Source of the DNA: Ruegeria sp. EL01
GTDB lineage: Bacteria > Pseudomonadota > Alphaproteobacteria > Rhodobacterales > Rhodobacteraceae
Direction of reading: 5' to 3'
NCBI RefSeq assembly: GCF_900313035.1
Contig: NZ_OMPS01000011.1
Span: 1-64,000 of the forward strand
DNA: 64,000 nt
The position numbers were made by a program, and so were the translations under genes. This document shows positions 7,564 to 15,751 of the stretch, in pieces. Within the stretch, counting starts at the first letter, position 1. Each line of letters opens with the position of its first letter. The notes beneath the pieces were generated by a model. It was not told where the DNA came from, ran no database searches, and saw nothing but the letters and a program-made list of their open reading frames with translations.

Positions 7564-9920
7564 TGGGGTTTGAGCGTCTGCTAAATCGGGAAACCGCGCC
7601 CGATGATTACCTTCCGTTTGTGCGCCATGTGGATGAGCGTACGATCATCACCACGGACAGAAGCGCGTTTCAGATGCTCAAACTCGACGGGGCCTCATTC
7701 CGGACGGCGGATATCAGCGGCATCAACGCGCTTCACGACAACCTGAACCACAGCATCCGCAACATCGCGGATGAGAACGTGATGATCTACAGCCATATTG
7801 TCAGAAGTGATGACCAGGATTACCCCGCTGGTGAATTCCAGTCCGGGTTCGCTGCTTGGCTCGACAGGATCTATCGCGACCAAATCCAGGCCAAACGTCT
7901 TTATCGCAACGACATCTACCTCACCATATTCATAAAGCAGGGCGGGTTGGCCGGATCAAAGCTTGCGACGGGCCTCAAACGGGCGCGCAAAAGCCAGATC
8001 GAAGCCGATGCGCATCTTTTGGACCAACTCGACAATAAGGCCGCGCAGCTTGCCAAGAGCCTGAAGAGATTTGGCGCGCGACGGCTCGGCCTGATCAGGA
8101 ATGACCGCGATTTGCTCTGCTCGGAGCCTGTGAGTGTTCTGCGCATGTTCCTTACCGGCCAATATCGCCTTATGCCAATGGTCAGCGGCGATATTGGCTC
8201 TGCAATCTATACGGACCGCGCCGTATTCGTAAAAGACGCTCTGGAAATTCGACATCCGGCGGAAACTACTTTTGGCGCAATGTTCGGCTTCAACGAATAT
8301 CCAACGCCTACGCGCCCGAACATGCTCGATGATCTTCTCACAGCACCGTTTCGGTTCGTGCTGAGTCAATCCTTCCGCTTCATCGCCCGTGCCGATGCGA
8401 TCCTGAGCATGAAGACCAAAGAAAACAAAATGCGGAACGCAAAAGACGATGGCGTCTCGCAGGCCGATGATCTGAAAGATGGCCGCAAGCACCTGATGGC
8501 GGGCAAATTTGTCATGGGCGAGCACAATCTCTCGCTGCTGGTCTTTTCTGATAGCGTGAATGCAATCCGGGGCAACGTGGCAGAAGCCAATACACTGCTG
8601 GCAAATTCCGGTGCCATTGTCGCGCGAGAGGATTTGGGAACCGAGAGCGCGTTTTGGACGCAGTTGCCCGGTAATCACAAACACCGGCTGCGCGCGGCGC
8701 CGATCAACAGCCGTAATTTCACAGCCCTGTCTCCCTTGCACAATTACCCCACGGGGCACCGGGATGGAAACCACTGGGGCAAGGCCATTGCCAAGCTGAA
8801 AACCAGCGCCGATAGCCCCTACTATCTCAACTATCATGTGGCTGATCTTGGACATACGGCCATTTACGGGCCCTCCGGCTCGGGTAAGACGGTCGTTCTC
8901 AATTTCACGCTGGCGCAGCTCGAAAAGCTCAACGTCAAGCGGGTTCTCTTCGACAAGGACCGGGGCAGCGAGATCTTCGTGCGTGCCTGCGGGGGTTCTT
9001 ATCTGGCCTTGCACACCGGCAAACCCACAGGCTGTGCACCGTTCAAGGCGCTGAAAATGACGCCCGAGACGGAAACCTTCTTTATCGCCCTGATCAAAGC
9101 AATGCTGGCGGACCCACAGCATCCGTTCACGGCACAGGACAATGCCCGCATTGAAGCTGCCGTTTCGGGCCTCAGAAACGTGGCGCAGGAGCAGCGCTCA
9201 GTTTCTGTACTTCGTGAGTTGCTGGGCTTCGGGTCAGGGGAGGCCGATGACATCGGCAACCGATTGGAGAAATGGTGTTCTGAGGGCCGCTTGTCATGGG
9301 TTTTTGAGAACGAAGCCGATGAGATCGCGTTTGATGCCGATCTTGTTGGCTTTGATATGACGTCCTTTCTGGATGATCCAGACATTCGAACGCCCTTGAT
9401 GATGTACCTGATGCACCGGGTGGAACAGCTCATCACCGGGCAGCGTATAGCGCTTTTCATTGACGAAGTCTGGAAAGCTCTGGCCGACGCGTTCTTCGTC
9501 GGCTTCGTTAATGACAAGCTCAAGGTGATCCGCAAGGAAAACGGCATCGTCATCGCCGGAACACAGTCCACGTCCGACGTTCTGAAAAGTCCGATTGCAC
9601 GCACGATGATCGAGCAATGCGCCACGCAGATCTTCTTCCGGAATGAGAAGGCGAGCGAACGGGAGCTGGTCGGGGAGTTCGGTCTTTCTCGTCGGGAATA
9701 TCTGATCATCCGCAACGAGCTCAATGTGGGACAATTCCTGATCAAGCAGGGCGGAAACTCTGTGGTCTGCGAGCTTGATCTTGCTGGGCAGGACGATGCG
9801 CTGGCGGTTCTTTCGGGCCGCAAAGAAGAGACTGCCTTGATGAATGAAATCCGTGCCGAGCATCCCGATCCATCTCATTGGCTTCCGCTGTTCCATGCCA
9901 GACGAAAGGACCTATCGTGA
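7563..9920 (+). CDS. virB4: VirB4 type IV secretion ATPase
   Basis: The 785-aa cytoplasmic ATPase powers pilus assembly and substrate transfer. Walker A is GPSGSGKT at about 436-443, and Walker B is LFIDEVW with the acidic pair at about 634-635. The N-terminal CagE/TrbE/VirB4 domain occupies roughly the first 400 residues. I placed the start at 7563, overlapping the virB3 stop, with GGGGAAA upstream, rather than at an earlier in-frame TTG. The length matches the family. Confidence 0.96.
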   Translation: MGFERLLNRETAPDDYLPFVRHVDERTIITTDRSAFQMLKLDGASFRTADISGINALHDNLNHSIRNIADENVMIYSHIVRSDDQDYPAGEFQSGFAAWLDRIYRDQIQAKRLYRNDIYLTIFIKQGGLAGSKLATGLKRARKSQIEADAHLLDQLDNKAAQLAKSLKRFGARRLGLIRNDRDLLCSEPVSVLRMFLTGQYRLMPMVSGDIGSAIYTDRAVFVKDALEIRHPAETTFGAMFGFNEYPTPTRPNMLDDLLTAPFRFVLSQSFRFIARADAILSMKTKENKMRNAKDDGVSQADDLKDGRKHLMAGKFVMGEHNLSLLVFSDSVNAIRGNVAEANTLLANSGAIVAREDLGTESAFWTQLPGNHKHRLRAAPINSRNFTALSPLHNYPTGHRDGNHWGKAIAKLKTSADSPYYLNYHVADLGHTAIYGPSGSGKTVVLNFTLAQLEKLNVKRVLFDKDRGSEIFVRACGGSYLALHTGKPTGCAPFKALKMTPETETFFIALIKAMLADPQHPFTAQDNARIEAAVSGLRNVAQEQRSVSVLRELLGFGSGEADDIGNRLEKWCSEGRLSWVFENEADEIAFDADLVGFDMTSFLDDPDIRTPLMMYLMHRVEQLITGQRIALFIDEVWKALADAFFVGFVNDKLKVIRKENGIVIAGTQSTSDVLKSPIARTMIEQCATQIFFRNEKASERELVGEFGLSRREYLIIRNELNVGQFLIKQGGNSVVCELDLAGQDDALAVLSGRKEETALMNEIRAEHPDPSHWLPLFHARRKDLS

Positions 9921-10618
9921 AGATCAAAACCGTCCTCCTGCTTTCAGCAATGTCGATTACGCAACCTGCCTTCGCGCAGGGTGTTCCGGTGATCGACGCG
10001 ACCTCCATTGCAAATGCCAAGCAAGAGTTCGCACAGGAAATCGCGCAGATGGTCAAAGAGCTGGACGAAGCCAAACGGCTTTATGATGCCGTCAACGGCC
10101 TCACCGATATGGCCGACATTGCCAACGCTCTGAATGACCCCGACGTACGCGAGTTGCTCGGTCCGGAGGCGATGCAGATCGCCAGTTCGCTCGATGTGGA
10201 TATATCAGCACTCGGCGACCTTGCCGACAGCGCCCAGGGCTTTCTGGATCATACCAAGGTAACAGCATCCGAGGTTTCCGCCGAGGATTTCTACCGCCAG
10301 GAGTTGGATCGCATCGGTGCGAGATCGGCGCGCGACGCCTCTGTTGGCGAACGTATCGTAAATTCTGCTGATGGCCGCCTCGCCGGTCTGGAGCGGTTGC
10401 GCCAGGCCATCGGGAGTGCATCTACTCAGAAAGAAATTGACGCCCTGCAGGCCCGCCTGCAAGTGGAATCGGCCATGCTGCAAAACGACACCAACCGCAT
10501 TCAGGGATTGGCGATGCTACAGCAGGCCCAGACCGAAGTCGAAACCCAACGGCAGCGCGAAATCTCTGCCCAAAACCGAGCGGCAACACTGAGTGCCGCG
10601 CAGGAGCTATACAAGTGA
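9917..10618 (+). CDS. virB5: VirB5-type minor pilin / channel component
   Basis: A 233-aa exported protein with a signal peptide ending at AFAQG and then a mostly helical body rich in Gln, Glu and Ala, typical of VirB5. That family sits at the pilus tip and helps contact the recipient. The start is a GTG overlapping the virB4 stop (GTGA) with AAAGGA upstream. The stop overlaps the next start in the same way. Confidence 0.87.
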   Translation: MKIKTVLLLSAMSITQPAFAQGVPVIDATSIANAKQEFAQEIAQMVKELDEAKRLYDAVNGLTDMADIANALNDPDVRELLGPEAMQIASSLDVDISALGDLADSAQGFLDHTKVTASEVSAEDFYRQELDRIGARSARDASVGERIVNSADGRLAGLERLRQAIGSASTQKEIDALQARLQVESAMLQNDTNRIQGLAMLQQAQTEVETQRQREISAQNRAATLSAAQELYK

Positions 10619-10884
10619 CGTACACCCACAAATCTCTCGGCGTCCTTACCGCCGCACTGATGCTTTCGGCCTGTAAGGAAGAAGAGCCGAACCACACCGT
10701 CCAATATTTCCTGGATAACGCCGATGCGCGCGCGGAAATGATGGCGGAATGTGAAGTCATGGACGATGCGATTTCCGATGCCAATTGCCGCAACGCAAGT
10801 GCTGCGGCTCAAACTGTCGCGCGCGAAGAAAACAGGAAAAACCGAAGTGATGCCGTGAAATCTCTCTACGGCGACGGGAGCTAG
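10615..10884 (+). CDS. eexN: EexN-family entry-exclusion lipoprotein
   Basis: An 89-aa lipoprotein with a lipobox LSAC (Cys20) and a short soluble domain with VQYFLDNADARAEMMAEC and later CRNAS. That cysteine and spacing pattern is typical of EexN, which blocks redundant uptake of the same plasmid by a host already carrying it. Its position between virB5 and virB6 is the usual one for this family. It starts at a GTG overlapping virB5 by 4 bases. Confidence 0.8.
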   Translation: MTYTHKSLGVLTAALMLSACKEEEPNHTVQYFLDNADARAEMMAECEVMDDAISDANCRNASAAAQTVAREENRKNRSDAVKSLYGDGS

Positions 10885-10892
10885 AACCCCTC

Positions 10893-11771
10893 ATGTGGCA
10901 GAGCCTTTACGACAGTTTCATCGACAACCTGACAACGCAGACGGATGCGCTGGCGGGAAACATGTCGTCGGCTCTGACCGCACCCCTTACGGCCGCGATG
11001 ACGCTCTACATCATCCTTTATGGCATCGCGATCATGCGGGGTTCTATTCAGGAACCCGTTTTGGACTTTGCAGTGCGTGTCCTCAAGCTCGCGTTCATCT
11101 GGACGCTTGTCTCGTCAGCGGGCGACTACACAACCTGGATTGGCAACACCATAAACACCGACCTTCCAGAGCTCATTAACACTTTGACTGGCGGGGCTGG
11201 GACCATTCCAGGCGACTCTGTCATGGTTCAGGCCTACGAGTTTTCCGACAAGATACAGGAGCGCTACGCGAGCGAGAGCTGGACCGGTGTGATTGTCGGC
11301 GGTTTCATTTCCATCGTCGTTCTGTTTACCGCCTTCATATTCGCAGCCATCGCGTTTGTCGTCGCCCTGTTGACCACCTTCGCTCTGTCGATCATCGCCG
11401 CCATTGGACCGATATTCATATGCTTTGCTCTGTTTGACGCAACGCGGGGTTGGTTTTTCGCGTGGCTTGGACAGGTGTTGAACTTCACGCTTGTCAAGCT
11501 TCTGGTCATTGTTTTGACCATCGTCATCGTCGCGTTGCTGGGCAACATTTATACGCAGACATCGGCGCTTGATATCGGAATCGCCTGGGGCGCCTACGTA
11601 AGCGGCCTTCTGTGTTCCATTTTCTTCTTCTTTCTCATCCCCTCCATCGCAGCTGGTTTGTCGGCCGGTGCCCAGGCCTCAACCGGCATGCTCCAGCGTG
11701 TCGTCGAACGAAACCTCGGGCTTCCGAGAGCCGGCTCAGGCGGTGGAGGCGGCAGCGCAACCAGAACCTAG
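10893..11771 (+). CDS. virB6: VirB6-type polytopic inner-membrane protein
   Basis: A 292-aa protein with several membrane segments: about residues 30-50, a cluster at 130-185, and two more near 195-220 and 230-258. It ends in a glycine-rich tail. This fits TrbL/VirB6, which forms part of the inner-membrane channel. It follows eexN by 8 bases. The sequence is poorly conserved in this family, so position and topology carry most of the call. Confidence 0.9.
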   Translation: MWQSLYDSFIDNLTTQTDALAGNMSSALTAPLTAAMTLYIILYGIAIMRGSIQEPVLDFAVRVLKLAFIWTLVSSAGDYTTWIGNTINTDLPELINTLTGGAGTIPGDSVMVQAYEFSDKIQERYASESWTGVIVGGFISIVVLFTAFIFAAIAFVVALLTTFALSIIAAIGPIFICFALFDATRGWFFAWLGQVLNFTLVKLLVIVLTIVIVALLGNIYTQTSALDIGIAWGAYVSGLLCSIFFFFLIPSIAAGLSAGAQASTGMLQRVVERNLGLPRAGSGGGGGSATRT

Positions 11772-11816
11772 CGGCTGACAGGTCAGACGCTCCAATTCGA
11801 ACAGCAAGGTCACAAT

Positions 11817-12011
11817 ATGAAAAATCTGGCTCTCTTCGCCCTGCTCGGGTCTGTCGCAGCGGGATGCGCGACAACGACACCTTTGCCCGACGTGCGCGGG
11901 TCGGTGGTGCGACCTTTGAATGCCACCCAATGGGACTACCAGGAGGCGCTTGAACAAAAGCAGGCCGAGATCGGCGTCAAGAGCAACGGGGCCAGCAATG
12001 ATCCAGACTGA
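11817..12011 (+). CDS. virB7: VirB7-like small lipoprotein
   Basis: A 64-aa lipoprotein with lipobox VAAGC (Cys17) between virB6 and virB8, the place of VirB7, which anchors the outer-membrane core with VirB9. The mature part is short and polar (ATQWDYQEALEQKQAEIG). Its end overlaps the virB8 start by 14 bases. The call rests on size, lipobox and position. Confidence 0.75.
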   Translation: MKNLALFALLGSVAAGCATTTPLPDVRGSVVRPLNATQWDYQEALEQKQAEIGVKSNGASNDPD

Positions 12012-12681
12012 CAAAGACCTGAAAGCCTATTTTGACGAGGCCCGCCGGTTCGATCAGGACCGCTTGCTGGCGGCTGACCGGTCAAAGAAGCTCGCTTGGG
12101 CAATTGCAATCGTCGCCAGTATTCTGGCCCTTGCCAGCACGTCAGCTGTCATCGCCCTTACCCCGCTGAAAACAGTCGAGCCGTTTGTCATACGGGTTGA
12201 AAGTGCAACGGGCGTGCCCGAGGTCATGACCGCGCTGACAGACGGACAGGAAGAGTATGACGAGGCGGTCGCCAAGTATTTTCTGGCTCTTTATGTGCGT
12301 ACCCGAGAAGGCTATTCCTATGCCGCGCGCAGCGCGATCTTCGATCAGGTCATGATCATGTCCGGCCCCGAAGAACAGGCCGAGTTCTCTGCCCATTACA
12401 ACGCGTCGAACCCGGAAAGCCCGCAATATGTGTACGGCAAGAAAACCAAGGCGGAAGTACAGATCCGGTCGATCTCATTTCTCGACGATGGGTTGGCGCA
12501 GGTGCGGTTCTATCTGATCACGAAGAACGAGGATGAAGACACGCAGCGGCGCAGCCAGTGGGTCTCCACCATCACCTACACATTCGACGGTCAGGCAGAA
12601 ATCAGCTCGCAAGACCGAATGATGAACCCGCTCGGCTTCCTGTCTACGGACTATCGCGCCGATCCAGAGGTGGTGCAATGA
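11998..12681 (+). CDS. virB8: VirB8-type assembly factor
   Basis: A 227-aa bitopic inner-membrane protein: a cytoplasmic N-terminus of about 30 residues, one membrane helix (LAWAIAIVASILALAST), and a periplasmic NTF2-like domain. TPLKTVEPFVIRVE and the YTFDGQAEI strand near the end are family-like. I placed the start at the ATG at 11998, which overlaps virB7. It ends in an ATGA overlap with virB9. Confidence 0.93.
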   Translation: MIQTDKDLKAYFDEARRFDQDRLLAADRSKKLAWAIAIVASILALASTSAVIALTPLKTVEPFVIRVESATGVPEVMTALTDGQEEYDEAVAKYFLALYVRTREGYSYAARSAIFDQVMIMSGPEEQAEFSAHYNASNPESPQYVYGKKTKAEVQIRSISFLDDGLAQVRFYLITKNEDEDTQRRSQWVSTITYTFDGQAEISSQDRMMNPLGFLSTDYRADPEVVQ

Positions 12682-13529
12682 GGAAGCTCTTTTTTCTGTT
12701 TACGGCCCTTTTTGTGGTCGCCACACCGAGCCTTGCACTGGATGTCCCGACCCCAAGCACCTCCGACAGTCGGGTGCGTTGGGTCAATTACAACGAGTGG
12801 GATGTAGTGCGCGTGGTTGGCACCGTCCGCACGGCTGTGCAGATCGTCTTTGATCAATCGGAAGAAATTCTGGATGTCGGTGCCGGGGATAATGTGGGCT
12901 GGGAGTTCAAGCCACGCAGCAACATCCTCTATCTGAAGGCGCGCGAGCCTCATCCGCCGACAAACCTGCAAATCGCCACGGTCCGTTCTGACGGAACAAC
13001 CCGGACCTATTCTTTTGAGCTGATCACGCGCGAAGGGGGTATTCAGGTCAACAACCGCGATGTCTATTTTCAGGTGCGGTTTCGCTATCCCCGCGATGAG
13101 GCCGAAGCCCGTCGTGCCACCCGTGCCGCTGAACGGCAAGCGGCTCAGGAACAGGCTGCCCGCTCGCGTCTCTCGTCCTCTGTTGCTCATTCTGGCACCA
13201 AGAACTGGCGCTATCTGGCGGCGGGATCTCGCAATCTGCAACCCTCCACCGTGTTCGACAACGGCGATCTGACGGTTCTGACTTTCAAGCGCAGTTCGCG
13301 GCTTCCCTCCGTCTTTCTGGTTGGAACGGACGGGGAAGAGCGGCTCGCAAACACAACGGTCCACCGTAACGAGGTGATCGTGCACGGCGTTGCCCATGAA
13401 ATCCGCCTGCGCCTCGGGAGAGAAATCACCGCGATCTACAACATGGGTGTCGGCAAGGGCCATACGAGTATCAGCACGGGCACCACCAGCCACCAGGTCG
13501 AACGCGAAATCATCGGGGGGTCCAACTGA
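12678..13529 (+). CDS. virB9: VirB9-type outer-membrane core protein
   Basis: A 283-aa exported protein with a signal peptide ending near SLALD. The N-terminal VirB9 domain contains DSRVRWVNYNEWDVVRVVG and the C-terminal beta domain contains NWRYLAAGSRNLQPSTVFDN, which binds VirB7. The start overlaps the virB8 stop in ATGA and the stop overlaps virB10 by one base. With VirB7 and VirB10 it forms the core complex that spans the envelope. Confidence 0.95.
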   Translation: MRKLFFLFTALFVVATPSLALDVPTPSTSDSRVRWVNYNEWDVVRVVGTVRTAVQIVFDQSEEILDVGAGDNVGWEFKPRSNILYLKAREPHPPTNLQIATVRSDGTTRTYSFELITREGGIQVNNRDVYFQVRFRYPRDEAEARRATRAAERQAAQEQAARSRLSSSVAHSGTKNWRYLAAGSRNLQPSTVFDNGDLTVLTFKRSSRLPSVFLVGTDGEERLANTTVHRNEVIVHGVAHEIRLRLGREITAIYNMGVGKGHTSISTGTTSHQVEREIIGGSN

Positions 13530-14674
13530 TGGCAAAAGAACCAGAAACCCTCACCGATGATCAGGACATCGACGGCGTGCGTGGCATCTCGCCCATTGCA
13601 GATGTAAAGGGGACATCCGGCAATACCGAGATCGCCAAGAAAATTGGTGTGATTGCAGGCTTCCTGTTTCTTGGCCTGCTCGCGTATCTGCAATGGCCTT
13701 CCCAAGAGGAGGCACCTGTGGAAGAGGTTTCTACCAGCACGAGGCAAATCCGTTCCGGTGGTCAGTTCCAACCCGCAGACATTATCGAGCAGGACCAGGC
13801 GCACGCCGTTGCTGCGGTTGAGCCTGAGACCCCTTCTGAACCTCTGGGTCCGATTGAACGGATACGGATCGAACAAGACCAACTTCCGGCCGAGCCGTCC
13901 GAGGCGGAGCTCCTGTTTGAGAGCTCAAAGCGTGCGCCCCTCATGGCTTATGAGGGAACAGTGCGCAGCGGATCCGCGGCGGGCTCGGCAGAGACCGAAG
14001 GCGGCAGCCTGTTTGGAACACCGGACAATGGATCCGGGCAAGGTCCGAGCAGATTGGCCGCAAGCCTTCAAGGCACAGGCCGGGACACAGTCTTCGCATC
14101 GGTTCTGGAAAACCCGCATCTGACAATCACCCGGGGCACGATCATTCCCTGCGCGCTGGACACAGCCATGAACTCATCTCAGCCGGGTGACGTACGGTGC
14201 ACCATAACCGACGATGTCCGCTCGACCACAGGTACAGTCATTCTGCTCGAAAAAGGTACCACAGTTGTTGGCGAGTATCGTGGCGGACTGCAACGGGGGC
14301 AAAAGCGCCTCTTCGTTGTTTGGAGCCGGGCTGAGACACCAAACGCTGTCACAGTCAATCTGGACTCTTCCGGTACCGACGCCCTCGGCCGCGCCGGGTT
14401 TGACGGTGACATTGATACACAGTTCTGGACCAGGTTTGGTGGCACGATCATGTTGTCCGTGATCGATGACGCACTTGCTGCCGCTGTCGTAAGCGCCAGC
14501 AACGCAGACACGATTGAGAACACCACAAACGGTGTTAGCAGCCTCGCGCAGACCGAGCTGCAGAGCACGATCAACGTACCGGTTGTCCTGACCAAGAACC
14601 AGGGCGAGGAGGTCGCCATCATGATGGCCCGTGATCTCGACTTCTCCTCCGTCTATCGTCTGAAACCGAGGTGA
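13529..14674 (+). CDS. virB10: VirB10-type core complex protein
   Basis: The 381-aa product has a cytoplasmic N-terminus, one membrane helix at about residues 36-54, a proline- and glutamate-rich linker through the periplasm, and a C-terminal TrbI/VirB10 beta-barrel domain (from about 185). GTIIPCALDTAMNSSQPG and LEKGTTVVGEYRG are clear family signatures. It links the inner-membrane ATPases to the outer-membrane pore. Confidence 0.96.
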   Translation: MAKEPETLTDDQDIDGVRGISPIADVKGTSGNTEIAKKIGVIAGFLFLGLLAYLQWPSQEEAPVEEVSTSTRQIRSGGQFQPADIIEQDQAHAVAAVEPETPSEPLGPIERIRIEQDQLPAEPSEAELLFESSKRAPLMAYEGTVRSGSAAGSAETEGGSLFGTPDNGSGQGPSRLAASLQGTGRDTVFASVLENPHLTITRGTIIPCALDTAMNSSQPGDVRCTITDDVRSTTGTVILLEKGTTVVGEYRGGLQRGQKRLFVVWSRAETPNAVTVNLDSSGTDALGRAGFDGDIDTQFWTRFGGTIMLSVIDDALAAAVVSASNADTIENTTNGVSSLAQTELQSTINVPVVLTKNQGEEVAIMMARDLDFSSVYRLKPR

Positions 14675-14680
14675 TGCTGC

Positions 14681-15751
14681 ATGGCTGATGGAACATTTCC
14701 ACAAAACGCAGCCCAGCTCGCCCCTGCGGGGTTGGCGTCATTTCTGAATCCGTTGCAACCTCACCTGATGCGCCCGGAGGTGATTGAGCTTTGCATCAAC
14801 CGCCCCAAAGAGCTCTTCATTGAAACCTATGACGGCTGGAATGTTGAGCAGGTCGATGCGCTCAGCTTTGAGCATCTGACCAGCTTTGCCACCACGGTGG
14901 CCACCTTCACCAAGCAAAGCATTAGCGCCACCAGCCCGATCCTGTCGGGCTCCCTTCCTGGCGGCGAGCGCATTCAGATCGTCCTGCCGCCCGCCGTTCC
15001 CGCCGGGACGGTCAGCATCACAATCCGCAAACCCTCAGAACGCAGTTTCACGCTGGACGATTATGAGGCGGCGGGCATGTTTGAAGATATTCTAACCGAG
15101 ACAGACGCGCTGTCTACTGCGGACCGGGATCTGCTTGATCTCTATGAAGCACAATCCTGGAAGGGTTTTTTGAGCCGGGCCGTGAAAGAGAGGAAGAATA
15201 TCCTGATTTCCGGCTCCACCGGCTCTGGCAAGACCACGTTTTCAAAGGCCTTGATCCCTGAAATCCCGGATCATGAGCGCATCCTGACCATCGAAGACAC
15301 GGTGGAGCTGGTTATTCCCCAGCCCAACAACGTGCGCCTGATCTATTCCAAAGATGGCCAGGGGCAGGCGAAGGTCTCGGCACGGCAACTGCTGGAAAGC
15401 GCGTTGCGCATGCGACCAGACCGGATCTTCCTGCAGGAGCTGCGGGACGCGTCAGCCTTCTACTATCTGCGCAACGTCAATACCGGCCATTCGGGCTCGA
15501 TCACCACGATCCACGCCGACAGCGCCATGCTGGCCTTCGAGCAACTGGCGTTGCTGGTCAAGGAAAGCGAGGCCGGCCGCGATCTGAAGCGCTCGGAAAT
15601 TAAAGAGATGCTGTTTCAGATGGTCGATGTGGTCGTGCAGGTCAAACGCAGCGAGGGCAAGTTTCGCATCACGGAGATCTATTTTGATCCCTTGCGAAAG
15701 CTGGGCCGAGAAGAGGGAAAGGCCAGAGAAGAGAAAGAGACAGGGCAATGA
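14681..15751 (+). CDS. virB11: VirB11-type traffic ATPase
   Basis: A 356-aa hexameric ATPase with Walker A GSTGSGKT at about 178-185, the His box with GHSGSITTIHADS, and LQELRDAS for the Asp/Arg region. It sits at the cytoplasmic face and switches between pilus assembly and DNA transfer. A short lysine- and glutamate-rich tail follows the conserved domain. Its stop overlaps the virD4 start by 4 bases. Confidence 0.96.
   Translation: MADGTFPQNAAQLAPAGLASFLNPLQPHLMRPEVIELCINRPKELFIETYDGWNVEQVDALSFEHLTSFATTVATFTKQSISATSPILSGSLPGGERIQIVLPPAVPAGTVSITIRKPSERSFTLDDYEAAGMFEDILTETDALSTADRDLLDLYEAQSWKGFLSRAVKERKNILISGSTGSGKTTFSKALIPEIPDHERILTIEDTVELVIPQPNNVRLIYSKDGQGQAKVSARQLLESALRMRPDRIFLQELRDASAFYYLRNVNTGHSGSITTIHADSAMLAFEQLALLVKESEAGRDLKRSEIKEMLFQMVDVVVQVKRSEGKFRITEIYFDPLRKLGREEGKAREEKETGQ

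Noticed and set aside
7956..9122. A 388-codon open frame on the minus strand opposite virB4
   Set aside because: It lies wholly antisense to a gene with clear Walker motifs, has no ribosome site and its translation shows no family features. It is a product of codon bias.
12651..13535. A 294-codon open frame opposite virB9
   Set aside because: Antisense shadow of a well-supported gene in a tightly overlapping operon.
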